Of a stretch of DNA of 64,000 nt, positions 50,044 through 58,024 are shown in pieces. The position numbers and the translations under genes are program-made. Source of the DNA: Deltaproteobacteria bacterium (GTDB lineage Bacteria; Myxococcota_A; Polyangia; Nannocystales; Nannocystaceae); contig JADJEE010000012.1 in NCBI GenBank assembly GCA_016709225.1, positions 3,391,501 to 3,455,500 on the forward strand, given 5' to 3'. The notes under the pieces were generated by a model that saw only the letters and a list, made by a program, of their open reading frames with translations, did not search any database and was not told the origin of the DNA. Numbering within the stretch: position 1 is the stretch's first letter; the number at the start of each line of letters is the position of its first letter.

Positions 50044-51117
50044 CCAGGCGTGCAGCAAGAGCACGTCGCCGGCCAGTGCTTCGTGCAGGGCGATGGCGCG
50101 AGGCAGCCCGGCGCGTGCGGCCGCCAGCCAGGTGATCGCGCGTCGTAGCAGCAGCGTCGCGAGGATCGCAGTCGCGGCGATCCACGGCTGTGCGGGCGCA
50201 CAGGCGACCGCGAGCGCGAGAAGCAGGGGCACCGCCGCCAACAGCAGCGGATAGCTGATCATGCGCGCGGGCCGTTGCGCTCGCACGACCGCCAGCCACC
50301 GCGTGTAGCGATCGAGCACCGTCGCGTAGGCGCGATCGCTGACGAGCGAGGTCGCCACCGCGTCGCAGCACACCACGCGCAGGCCCTGTTCGCGCACGCG
50401 ACGGCTCAGCTCGAAGTCCTCACCCAGGTGGAGCCGCAGGCTCGCGGCGCCGCCGATGGCTGCGAGCGTGGCGGGGCGGATCGCGAACAGCTTGCCGACC
50501 AGCAGCCCCGGATCGAGCGCCCGCAGCAACACGAACGCGTGCAGCGAACCGCCGAGGATCGCCCGCGAGCGCCGGTCGCCGCGGGTGTGCGCGTGGACCT
50601 CGACCGGTGCGCTCCACGACACGCCGACCCCGGGGTCCACCAGCAGTGATGCCAGCACGGCCTCCAGCGCGAAGCTGTCGAGATCGACGTCGGCGTCGAC
50701 CACCACGATCGCGTCGACGTCGCCGCCGAAGCGTCGCACGGCGGCGTCGATCTGCTCGGCCTTGCGGTTGGGTCCGCGCGCGTGGGACACCAGCGCGTGC
50801 GCGTCGGTGCCGGCGTCGCGAAGTGCAGCCGCGGTGTGCTGCACCAACGGCCACGCGGGGTCGGCAGTCTCTGCGACCACACCGACCCAACGAAGCTGGA
50901 CGTCGGCTCCGACGTGGGGACGCGTCGCCATCGCCGCACGGGTCGAGGCCGCGTCGCCGGTGCACGGGCGCACCAGCAGCACCCGCGCGCCCGCGCAGGC
51001 ACGCGCGTCGGCCCCGTGCGAGGTGGTCACCCCGCGGCGTCCAGGCCTGCGCAGGGCGCCGACCGTGACCGCGGCGATGGCCAGCCACCACGCCGCGAGC
51101 ATGCCGGCGATCACCAC
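49963..51117 (-). CDS. Family 2/21 membrane glycosyltransferase, probable carotenoid glycosyltransferase
   Basis: 384 aa from a GTG at 51117. N-terminal transmembrane helix (MLAAWWLAIAAVTVGAL), then a GT-A domain like ceramide glucosyltransferase/HpnI: RGPNRKAEQIDAAV, DxD-type VVVDADVDLD, LGGSLHAFVLLRA, GEDFELSRRVREQGLRV, and Q/RxxRW-like TRWLAVVRAQRP, followed by C-terminal hydrophobic helices. Its start lies within the end of crtC. In the carotenoid setting it most likely glycosylates the hydroxyl that CrtC creates, as CruC does in green sulfur bacteria (inference). A hopanoid or sphingolipid target is the alternative. Confidence 0.82.
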   Translation of the reverse strand: MVIAGMLAAWWLAIAAVTVGALRRPGRRGVTTSHGADARACAGARVLLVRPCTGDAASTRAAMATRPHVGADVQLRWVGVVAETADPAWPLVQHTAAALRDAGTDAHALVSHARGPNRKAEQIDAAVRRFGGDVDAIVVVDADVDLDSFALEAVLASLLVDPGVGVSWSAPVEVHAHTRGDRRSRAILGGSLHAFVLLRALDPGLLVGKLFAIRPATLAAIGGAASLRLHLGEDFELSRRVREQGLRVVCCDAVATSLVSDRAYATVLDRYTRWLAVVRAQRPARMISYPLLLAAVPLLLALAVACAPAQPWIAATAILATLLLRRAITWLAAARAGLPRAIALHEALAGDVLLLHAWLRALRGAPIAWAGQRLRLGRDGRLQP

Positions 51118-52070
51118 CAGCCGACCCCACGGGTGCGAAACGGCAGCATCAGCTGGGTCGAGCGTCGCACGAAGCGGTCGAGCGCGATGCTCTCGTGCAC
51201 GGCCGTGCGCTGGGCACCGTGCAGCCGAGTGTCGATCAGCGATCGCGCGTAGAACGGCGTGTCGACGAGGCTACGCCGCAGCGTCGCGTCGCCGCCGGCA
51301 TCGACGCGGGTCGGCCGGCTCAGTCGCCAGCGCGTGGGCGGCAGCGCCACGCGATCGGGCGCGGGCAGGGGCGCGCGTCGGCCCTGCCGGTCGATGTGCA
51401 GCCCCAGGCTTCGAGCCTCGCCATCTTGCGCGCGCACGTCGTAGAGGAGCGCCACGCCGTCATCGGTGGGCGCCCGCGACCAGCTCCAGCCCGCGAGCGC
51501 GCACTCGAGCGGCTCGATGCCGGCGTTGCTGTCGTGGTAGCCGCTGCCGCGAAACGACAGCCGCGGTCGCTCGAGCTCGACCTCGATGCGCGCGCTCGGG
51601 GCCACTGGCCACCAGCAGTGGCGGGTCGCGCGATCGAGCGCGAGCTCGGTGTCCGTCCACGCGTCGACCTCGAGCCGCACGCGACCGCGGATCGGCCGGC
51701 GCCACGGTGAGGTCTGCTCGCGCAGCGTGATGCTCAGACCATCGTCATCGCGCTCGAGCAGGCTGTCGCCGAGCTGCAGACGATCGCGCTCCCGCGTCAC
51801 CGCGAGCCCGCGGTACTCGGTCAGCGCCCACGCGTCGCCGCCGGGCCCGTGCACCACCACGTTGAGGGCGCAGTGCAGCATCGGATCGGCGAGCAGGCTG
51901 CGTCGACGGGCGCGGAAGTAGGCCGGTGAGAACACCGCGCCGACGAACGCGATGACCGTCAGCGCATGCTGCCCGTCGTCGGAGATCCCGTCGACGTACC
52001 ACCAGAGGTAGCCGCCCGACGCGACCGCGGTGTCGAAGGCAGGGCCGTGGCCAACGCGTCGGCGACCCAG
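51111..52070 (-). CDS. crtC: Carotenoid 1,2-hydratase (hydroxyneurosporene synthase)
   Basis: About 319 aa if counted from CTG 52070; no ATG, GTG or TTG lies in this frame near the true N-terminus. CrtC-family signature SGGYLWWYVDGISDDGQHALT and IAFVGAVFSPAYF near the N-terminus; two-lobed beta fold with ELALDRATRHCWWP, GSGYHDSNAGIEPL and GWSWSRAPTD. It adds water to the psi end group, giving the 1-hydroxyl. It follows crtD, whose frame runs ~80 bases into crtC without a proper stop, so a frame error or a CrtD-CrtC fusion is possible. The 3' end overlaps the glycosyltransferase start by seven bases. Confidence 0.85.
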   Translation of the reverse strand: MGRRRVGHGPAFDTAVASGGYLWWYVDGISDDGQHALTVIAFVGAVFSPAYFRARRRSLLADPMLHCALNVVVHGPGGDAWALTEYRGLAVTRERDRLQLGDSLLERDDDGLSITLREQTSPWRRPIRGRVRLEVDAWTDTELALDRATRHCWWPVAPSARIEVELERPRLSFRGSGYHDSNAGIEPLECALAGWSWSRAPTDDGVALLYDVRAQDGEARSLGLHIDRQGRRAPLPAPDRVALPPTRWRLSRPTRVDAGGDATLRRSLVDTPFYARSLIDTRLHGAQRTAVHESIALDRFVRRSTQLMLPFRTRGVGWW

Positions 52071-53521
52071 GATCCGCCCATCGTCACCATCGGCAGACCC
52101 GCACCCGGATGAACCGCGCCGCCGACCAACCACAGGTTGCGAATCTTCGTGCGGTGACGGTAGCGCTGGAACGGCGCCATCGCACCGTGGGTCGCCGCCC
52201 CATAGATCGCGCCACGCGTCCCCGGGAATCGGCCCGCGAACGAGCTCGGCGTGTGGGCCACGATCGGCGACGCGTCCGTGCGCTCGAAGTTCAGCCCGCA
52301 GGCCGACAGCTGCTCCAGCATGCGTGCTCGGCATGTCGATTCCTCGTCCTCGGGGTGGGGCGTGCCGGCCGGTGCGTTGACCAGGCAGAACAGGCGCTCG
52401 TCGCCGCTCGGGGCCGGGCCGACGCGGTCCTGCGCGCACACGTAGACGGTCGGGTGCGTGGGCACGCGACGCCGGGTGAACAGCTCGTCGAACTCGGCGA
52501 CGTAGTCGTCGCTGAAGCACACGGTGTGGTACGCGAGCTCGAGCCCCGTCGGTCGCGCGAGCATCGACCAGGTCATCGCCGACAGCGAGTCTGCCGCGGC
52601 GGTCGGCCGTACCGCGCGCTCCACCGCGTCGCCGAGCGAGCCCTCGGCGAGCATCCGCGGGTCGCCGTTCCACACCAGCGCCGCGCATGGCATGCGGCGG
52701 CCGTCGTCGAGCACGACCGCGTCGACCAGCCCATCGCCACCGCACTCGAGGCGCGCGACCCCGCAGCCGGTGAGGACGCGTCCGCCGCAGCGCTCGATCG
52801 CTCCTGCCAGGGCCCGCGCCAGCGCGATCATGCCGCCCTCGATGGCCCACACGCCGCGCTGCTCGACGCTCGCGATGAGGTTGAGGGTCGCAGGCGCCGA
52901 GAAGGGCGACGAGCCGTAGTAGGTGGCGTAGCGCGCGAACAGCTGCCGCAGCCGCGCGTCCTCGAAGAAGTCGCCGAGCGCGGTCCACATGCTGCGGCCG
53001 AAGTCGACCTTCGAGAGCCCCGGCAGGCCACGCAGGCCCACGCGCCCCATCATCGCCAGCAGGCCGTCGTTGTCGTGCTGCAGGAACGGTTGCTCGAGCC
53101 GCGTCAGCAGCTCGGCGCCGTAGCGCACGAAACGGCGGTAGCCGTCGGCCTCGCGGCTGCCCGCGAAGTCCGCGATCGCGTCCGCGCTGCGGGCCTCGTC
53201 GGTGTAGAGGTCGAGTCGACTGCCATCGCGCCACGCATGGCGGGCCAGGCACGACAGCGGGCGCAGCTGCAGCCACTCGTCGAGCCGCAGGCCCGCGCGC
53301 TCGAACAGGCTGTCGAACACCGCACGCATGGTCAGCACCGTCGGGCCACAGTCGATCTCGCGATCGCCCACCGCCGCCACGCGGACCTTGCCGCCGACGG
53401 CTTCGGCGCGCTCGAGGACGACGACGTCGAGCCCCCGGCCGCAGGCCGCCAGTGCGCACGCCAGGCCCCCGATGCCGCCGCCGACGACGACGACCGGGTG
53501 CGTGCTCGAGGGGTGGGCCAT
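51959..53521 (-). CDS. crtD: Carotenoid 3,4-desaturase (CrtD type)
   Basis: 520 aa as it reads, from the ATG at 53521; the last ~30 residues (from about PSTPRS) shadow crtC and are probably not authentic. CrtI-related flavoprotein: VVVVGGGIGGLACALAACGRG, ERAEAVGGKVR, DCGPTVLTMR, YATYYGSSPFSAPATLN and the C-terminal LWLVGGAVHPGAGLPMV. YATYYGSSPF and pairing with crtC favour CrtD over CrtI. It introduces a 3,4 double bond into 1-hydroxy psi ends. It is divergent from crtE with 89 bp between; TAGACT lies eight bases before its ATG. Confidence 0.88.
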   Translation of the reverse strand: MAHPSSTHPVVVVGGGIGGLACALAACGRGLDVVVLERAEAVGGKVRVAAVGDREIDCGPTVLTMRAVFDSLFERAGLRLDEWLQLRPLSCLARHAWRDGSRLDLYTDEARSADAIADFAGSREADGYRRFVRYGAELLTRLEQPFLQHDNDGLLAMMGRVGLRGLPGLSKVDFGRSMWTALGDFFEDARLRQLFARYATYYGSSPFSAPATLNLIASVEQRGVWAIEGGMIALARALAGAIERCGGRVLTGCGVARLECGGDGLVDAVVLDDGRRMPCAALVWNGDPRMLAEGSLGDAVERAVRPTAAADSLSAMTWSMLARPTGLELAYHTVCFSDDYVAEFDELFTRRRVPTHPTVYVCAQDRVGPAPSGDERLFCLVNAPAGTPHPEDEESTCRARMLEQLSACGLNFERTDASPIVAHTPSSFAGRFPGTRGAIYGAATHGAMAPFQRYRHRTKIRNLWLVGGAVHPGAGLPMVTMGGSWVADALATALPSTPRSRRAATSGGTSTGSPTTGSMR

Positions 53522-53529
53522 CGCCGCCC

Positions 53530-53557
53530 AGTCTAGTGGTTCGGGCCCCCTTGTCGA
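53530..53557 (-). promoter_or_regulatory. Candidate promoter of the crtD block
   Basis: Read on the minus strand: TCGACA at 53557-53552, a 16-bp spacer, then TAGACT at 53535-53530, eight bases before the crtD ATG. The -10-like hexamer and spacing are the same as before crtI. Confidence 0.5.
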
Positions 53558-53572
53558 TGCTCTGGCCAAGAT

Positions 53573-53600
53573 TTGACGAACATTCGACACCTGCTAGAGA
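53573..53600 (+). promoter_or_regulatory. Candidate promoter and RBS of the crtE block
   Basis: TTGACG at 53573-53578, a 16-bp spacer, then TAGAGA at 53595-53600. A purine-rich gaggggaggg stretch just before the ATG at 53611 is a strong ribosome-binding site, one of the clearest in the window. Confidence 0.5.
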
Positions 53601-53610
53601 GGGGAGGGCG

Positions 53611-54516
53611 ATGGGACGTCCTGACCACGTCGAGATGGCCTTGGTCCGCGCATTCGGGCACGCCGTGGGCCAGCGGACCCCACCGCGGCTGGCGGCCGCG
53701 ATGCGTCATGCCGTGTTCCCCGGTGGGGCGCGGGTGCGCCCGCGGCTGCTGATGGCGGTTGCCCATGCCTGCGGCGTCGACGACGACGGCCGGGCCGCAG
53801 CCGAGGACGCCGCGGCCGCGGTGGAGCTCATGCACTGCGCCTCGCTGGTCCACGACGACCTGCCGTGCTTCGACAATGCGCCGATCCGGCGCGGGCGCGC
53901 CACCGTGCACGCCAAGTACGGCGAGTCGACGGCGGTGCTGGTCGGCGACGGGCTCATCGTCGCAGCGATGGAAACCCTCGCGGACGCGTGCGCCCGCCAT
54001 CCGCGGTTGCTGCCCGCGCTCAGCGTGCTCGCACGGGCGACCGGCGGCAACGGTGGCCTGGTCGCGGGTCAGGCGTGGGAGGGCGAGCCGCAGGCCGACA
54101 TTGCGCGCTACCACCACGCGAAGACCGGCGCGCTGTTCGAGGCCGCCACCTGCATGGGCGCGATCGCGGCGGGTGTCGACCACGGGCCGTGGCGCGCGCT
54201 CGGGGCCCGCTTCGGCGAGGCCTATCAGATCGCCGACGATCTGCTCGACCTGGTCGGCACGCCGACCGAGCTCGGCAAGCCGGTGGGGCAGGACGTGGTG
54301 CACGCGCGTCCGAGTGCGGCGATCGAGCTCGGGCTCGAGCGTGCGTGGACCAAGCTCGACGAGGTGCTGCAGGCGATGCGCGACGACGTGCCCGGATGTG
54401 CCGCGGCGCCGCGACTGCATGCTTGGCTCGACGAGGCCTGTGCGCGCCTCTTTCCCGCGCGCCGCCTCAGCCACCGTGCGACCCTGGTCCGCGACGCCGC
54501 CGTGGCGGACGCGTGA
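53611..54516 (+). CDS. crtE: Geranylgeranyl diphosphate synthase
   Basis: 301 aa from the ATG at 53611, with a strong purine-rich ribosome site. Polyprenyl synthase fold: GGARVRPRL, first Asp-rich motif LVHDDLPCFDNAPIRRG and second motif YQIADDLLDLVG, both intact. The two residues between DD and D (DDLPxxD) and the region before it are typical of short-chain GGPP/FPP synthases. It supplies GGPP to CrtB. The stop overlaps the GTG of the cyclase-CrtU gene, so precursor supply and ring formation are coupled. Confidence 0.95.
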   Translation: MGRPDHVEMALVRAFGHAVGQRTPPRLAAAMRHAVFPGGARVRPRLLMAVAHACGVDDDGRAAAEDAAAAVELMHCASLVHDDLPCFDNAPIRRGRATVHAKYGESTAVLVGDGLIVAAMETLADACARHPRLLPALSVLARATGGNGGLVAGQAWEGEPQADIARYHHAKTGALFEAATCMGAIAAGVDHGPWRALGARFGEAYQIADDLLDLVGTPTELGKPVGQDVVHARPSAAIELGLERAWTKLDEVLQAMRDDVPGCAAAPRLHAWLDEACARLFPARRLSHRATLVRDAAVADA

Positions 54517-56723
54517 TCTCGATGGCCGCGGAGTACCTGCTGTTCGATCTCTTCGTGGCGGTGCCACTGCTCGCGCTGCGGCTGCTGCGACCCGGCTGGC
54601 TGGTGGGCGCGTGGGCGCCGATGGTGCGCGCGACGCTGTGGGGCGCGCTGCCGTTCGTGCTGTGGGACATCGCGGTGGTCGATCGGCACTGGTGGTTCGA
54701 GCCCACGCGGGTGCTCGGTCCGCAGCTGCTGGGCCTGCCGCTCGAGGAGCTGGGCTTCTTCCTCGTCGTGCCGCTCGCGTGCCTGGTGACGTGGGAGCTG
54801 GTCAGCTTGGGTGGTCGGCCGCAGTCGGTCGGACGTAACTTCACGTGGCCGATCGTGATCGCCGCGGCCGCCGCGACGGTGGTCGCCGCGGCGTGCGGCC
54901 GTGGCTATACCGCGCTCGTGGCCCTGGCGCTCGCGGCGGCGGCGATCGTCGACGAGGCCTGTGGCACCGCGGTCGCCCGCTCCGCTGCCGGACGGCGACA
55001 CGCACTCGCCGTGGTCGCGCTCACCACGGTTTTCAACGGCTACCTCACCGCGCGGCCGATCGTGCGCTATGCCGAGGCCGAGCAGCTCGGCCTGCACATC
55101 GGCACCGTGCCGATCGAAGACTACGGCTTCGGACTCGCGCTGGTGTGGGTGACCACGGTGATCTACCAGCGCGCCCGCGGACGCAGACCGCTGCCGTCGT
55201 GGCCGATGCGGTGGATTGGCGCCCGCTTCGGTGGCTATCGCCACCGCTTCACCGATGGCGGCCGTGCGCGTGCGTCAGCCCCGGCGAAGCCGGTGCGCGT
55301 GGCGGTGATCGGCGGCGGCCTGGCGGGGCTGTCGGCCGCCGAGCTGCTGGCGCGGCGCGGCTTCACCGTGGAGCTGTTCGAGCGCGGCAACGTGCTCGGG
55401 GGCAAGCTCGCGGCCTGGCGCGAGCGGCTCGACGACGGCTTCGAGGCGGCGGTCGAGCACGGCTTCCACGCGTTCTTTCGTCACTACTACAACCTCGACG
55501 CGTGGCTCGAGGAGCTGGGCCTGCGCGGACGCCTGCGACCGATCCCCGACTACGCCATCCTTGCCCGCGATGGCGGTCGCTTCGGCTTCGCCGACGTCGC
55601 GACCACGCCGGGCCTCAACCTCTTGGGGCTGGCGGGCCAGGGCCTGTTCCGCTGGCGCGAGGTGCTGCGCCCGCGCACCGGTCGCGCGCTCGAGCAGCTG
55701 CTGCGCTACGACGCGGCGTGCGAGGACGAGACCCTCGACGCGACCAGCTTCGCGGCCTGGGCCGACGGCGCCGGTCTGCCCCCGCGTCTGCGCATGGTGT
55801 TCTCGACCTTCGCGCGGGCGTTCTTCGCCGACGAAGACCGCGTGTCGATGGCGGAGCTCGTGCGCAGCTTCCACTTCTACTACCTCTCGCACGATCGCGG
55901 CTTGGTCTACGACTACCTCGACGGCAGCTACGACGAAGCGTTGGTCGACCCCATCGCCCGGTGCCTCGTCGATCGCGGCGTGCGGCTGCACCTGCGGCGC
56001 AGCGTCGGTGAGCTGTGCCCGGTCGTCGGTGGCATCGAGGTCGACGGCGATCGCTACGACCACGTGGTGCTCGCCACCGATGCGGCCGCCTGCGCGCGGC
56101 TGCTGGCGGCCTCGCCCGCCCTGGGTCCCGCTGCGACGCCGAGTCCGTCGCTGCGCGCCGGTCAGCGCTACGCGGTCATGCGGCTGTGGTTCGATCGCGC
56201 GCTCGGTGCCGAGCTGCCGCCGTTCGTGATCACCGAGCGGGTCACAGTGCTCGACGCGATCGCCTTCGTCGAGCGCACCGATCCGCGCGCGCGTGCGTGG
56301 CGGTCGTCCCACGGCGGCAGCGTGCTCGAGCTGCACTGCTACGCCGTGCCCGACGATCTCGGCGACGACGCGGTCGCCGGCGCGCTGCGCGACGAGCTGC
56401 GTCGATTCGTCCCCGAGAGCGTCGGCGCCCACGTGGTGCACGAGCACCTGCAGATCCGCGACGACTTCACCGCGCTTCACGTCGGCATGCGCCGCGATCG
56501 CCCGACCACCGACAGCGGCATCGAGCGGCTGTGGTTCGCGGGCGACTGGGTGCGGCTGCCGGTGCCGGCGATGCTGATGGAGGCTGCGCACACCTCGGCC
56601 CGCTTTGCCGTCAATCGCATCTGCGAACACGAGGGCGTGCAGGGCGTGCCGGTGTGGACGGTGCCGTTGCACGGGCTCCTGCCCGCACGCCAGCCCCAGC
56701 GCGCCGAAAGCCGGCAGCTCTAG
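54513..56723 (+). CDS. Lycopene cyclase (CrtYcd/CarR type) fused to CrtU-like aromatic carotenoid synthase
   Basis: 736 aa from a GTG at 54513 overlapping the crtE stop; ATG 54522 is also possible. Residues ~1-240: two lycopene-cyclase domain repeats with hydrophobic helices and the conserved acidic motifs GLPLEELGFFLVVPL and GTVPIEDYGFGLAL, as in CrtYc plus CrtYd or fungal/archaeal CarR. Residues ~260-736: a flavoprotein starting RVAVIGGGLAGLSAAELLARRG with HGFHAFFRHYYNLDAW, a hallmark of CrtU-type beta-ring desaturase/methyltransferases (isorenieratene or chlorobactene synthase), and ending LWFAGDWVRLPVPAMLMEAAH. One chain would thus close the beta ring and aromatise it. The frame runs through the Ala/Pro linker without a break, so the fusion is read directly. 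Confidence 0.88.
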   Translation: MISMAAEYLLFDLFVAVPLLALRLLRPGWLVGAWAPMVRATLWGALPFVLWDIAVVDRHWWFEPTRVLGPQLLGLPLEELGFFLVVPLACLVTWELVSLGGRPQSVGRNFTWPIVIAAAAATVVAAACGRGYTALVALALAAAAIVDEACGTAVARSAAGRRHALAVVALTTVFNGYLTARPIVRYAEAEQLGLHIGTVPIEDYGFGLALVWVTTVIYQRARGRRPLPSWPMRWIGARFGGYRHRFTDGGRARASAPAKPVRVAVIGGGLAGLSAAELLARRGFTVELFERGNVLGGKLAAWRERLDDGFEAAVEHGFHAFFRHYYNLDAWLEELGLRGRLRPIPDYAILARDGGRFGFADVATTPGLNLLGLAGQGLFRWREVLRPRTGRALEQLLRYDAACEDETLDATSFAAWADGAGLPPRLRMVFSTFARAFFADEDRVSMAELVRSFHFYYLSHDRGLVYDYLDGSYDEALVDPIARCLVDRGVRLHLRRSVGELCPVVGGIEVDGDRYDHVVLATDAAACARLLAASPALGPAATPSPSLRAGQRYAVMRLWFDRALGAELPPFVITERVTVLDAIAFVERTDPRARAWRSSHGGSVLELHCYAVPDDLGDDAVAGALRDELRRFVPESVGAHVVHEHLQIRDDFTALHVGMRRDRPTTDSGIERLWFAGDWVRLPVPAMLMEAAHTSARFAVNRICEHEGVQGVPVWTVPLHGLLPARQPQRAESRQL

Positions 56724-57868
56724 CCGGCGGGGATCGTCGCGCAGCCGAGCACGACCTGCACCTGTGCGCCGACGAACCCCTGGATCGCGTCGCAGGTCTG
56801 CGGGCACACGAAGATCGTCGTGGGGGCCGCGGGATCGTCGTAGTACCAGCCGTGCTCGACGTTGGCGCAATCGGCCGCCGCGTCGACGTAGCCGATGTCG
56901 AGGCTACCACCCTGCCCATCGTCGAACTCGACGTTCACCTGCGCGGGGTCGAAGTCCTGGCCGTCGGGGGGCACCGGCACGTCGAACTGGCACGGCAGGT
57001 TCGACTCCTGCTGCACGGCGTTGACCAGCACCTGGAAGACCCCCACGAAGTCCTGATCGCACAGGTCACCGACCACTCCGCCGGTGAGCTCCGCCAGCTG
57101 GATGTACTGCTCGCCGATCTTCGACGCCTCGGGGCAATCGGTGGTCGGCACCACCGCGTGAACGATGGCCGCGCGGTCGGGCTCGATCATCTGGAAGTTC
57201 GACGTGAAGTAGCCGGCCGGCTGCAACGAGTCGTCGTCGGAGACGATCACGAAGTGCAGCGCGGCGTTGGAGTCGGTGAAGGGGCCCCAGTTGTCGTGCT
57301 GCTCGATGATGACCGGCAGCGAGTTGTAGCTGTTGACGTAGTGGTCGATGTGCAGGAAATCGGGCTGGTTGCTGTCGTCGGCGACGGTGCCCTGGGCGGG
57401 CATCGAGCTGCACGAGCCGCTGCCGAGCGGCGCGTCGATGCAGATCGGCGTGGCGACCCAGTCGTTGTTGTAGTAGCCCATCGCAGCCGCCGTCAGCAGC
57501 ACCACACGGACCTCGATACCGTCGTCGGAGATCGCCTGCGCGAAGTCGTTGAGGCGCGACTGCACCTCGGCCATCTCGAAGTTCATGCTCGACGAGTTGT
57601 CGACCACGATGACCACGTCGGCGCCGCGCAGCTTTGCTTCGGCGTCGAACGCCATGCCCGCGCACTCCTCCGACGGCAGGTCGGCGACGCCGAGATCGAG
57701 CACGGGCTCGCCGGTGGTGGTGCTGGTGTCGGCCGCGGTGGGGTCGGTGGTGGTGGTCGGATCCGGCTGGGTCGTCGCGGTCGTCAGGACCCCGTCGGGG
57801 TTCTCGCGGGTGTCGCCGCAGGCCGCGAGCGCGAGCACTGCCGCACAGGCGATCTGCGTCGCGCGCAT
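56720..57868 (-). CDS. VWA-like lipoprotein
   Basis: 382 aa from the ATG at 57868, where a signal peptide with lipobox ALAAC begins; an upstream start at 57910 is not needed. Thr/Asp-rich spacer, then a VWA-type domain with MIDAS motif DNSSSMNFE, a Cys-containing middle (CIDAPLGSGSC) and FVIVSDDDS. The C-terminal ~90 residues have Cys pairs (CANVEHGWYYDD, CPQTCDAI) like the end modules of the 30933 and 34508 proteins. Its stop codon overlaps that of the cyclase-CrtU gene tail to tail by four bases. Envelope ligand-binding role presumed. Confidence 0.82.
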   Translation of the reverse strand: MRATQIACAAVLALAACGDTRENPDGVLTTATTQPDPTTTTDPTAADTSTTTGEPVLDLGVADLPSEECAGMAFDAEAKLRGADVVIVVDNSSSMNFEMAEVQSRLNDFAQAISDDGIEVRVVLLTAAAMGYYNNDWVATPICIDAPLGSGSCSSMPAQGTVADDSNQPDFLHIDHYVNSYNSLPVIIEQHDNWGPFTDSNAALHFVIVSDDDSLQPAGYFTSNFQMIEPDRAAIVHAVVPTTDCPEASKIGEQYIQLAELTGGVVGDLCDQDFVGVFQVLVNAVQQESNLPCQFDVPVPPDGQDFDPAQVNVEFDDGQGGSLDIGYVDAAADCANVEHGWYYDDPAAPTTIFVCPQTCDAIQGFVGAQVQVVLGCATIPAG

Positions 57869-58024
57869 CCATCGATCATCGTCGCATCGTCGGCTCGAAA
57901 CCAAGGCCATGGCACGTCATCCCATCTGGTCGCCGCCCCAGGGCGCGTGCACGCCCGAGCACGGCGAACCATCCCCGCGATCCAAGGTATCGCGCCGTCG
58001 TGCGCGCCCGCAAGCGGCCGGCGG

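Noticed and set aside
52109..53536. 475-codon plus-strand frame opposite crtD
   Set aside because: No domains, and it lies wholly over a clear CrtD gene.
54513..55300. Separate lycopene cyclase gene followed by a separate crtU
   Set aside because: No stop or credible internal start with ribosome site separates the domains; a single frame runs through.
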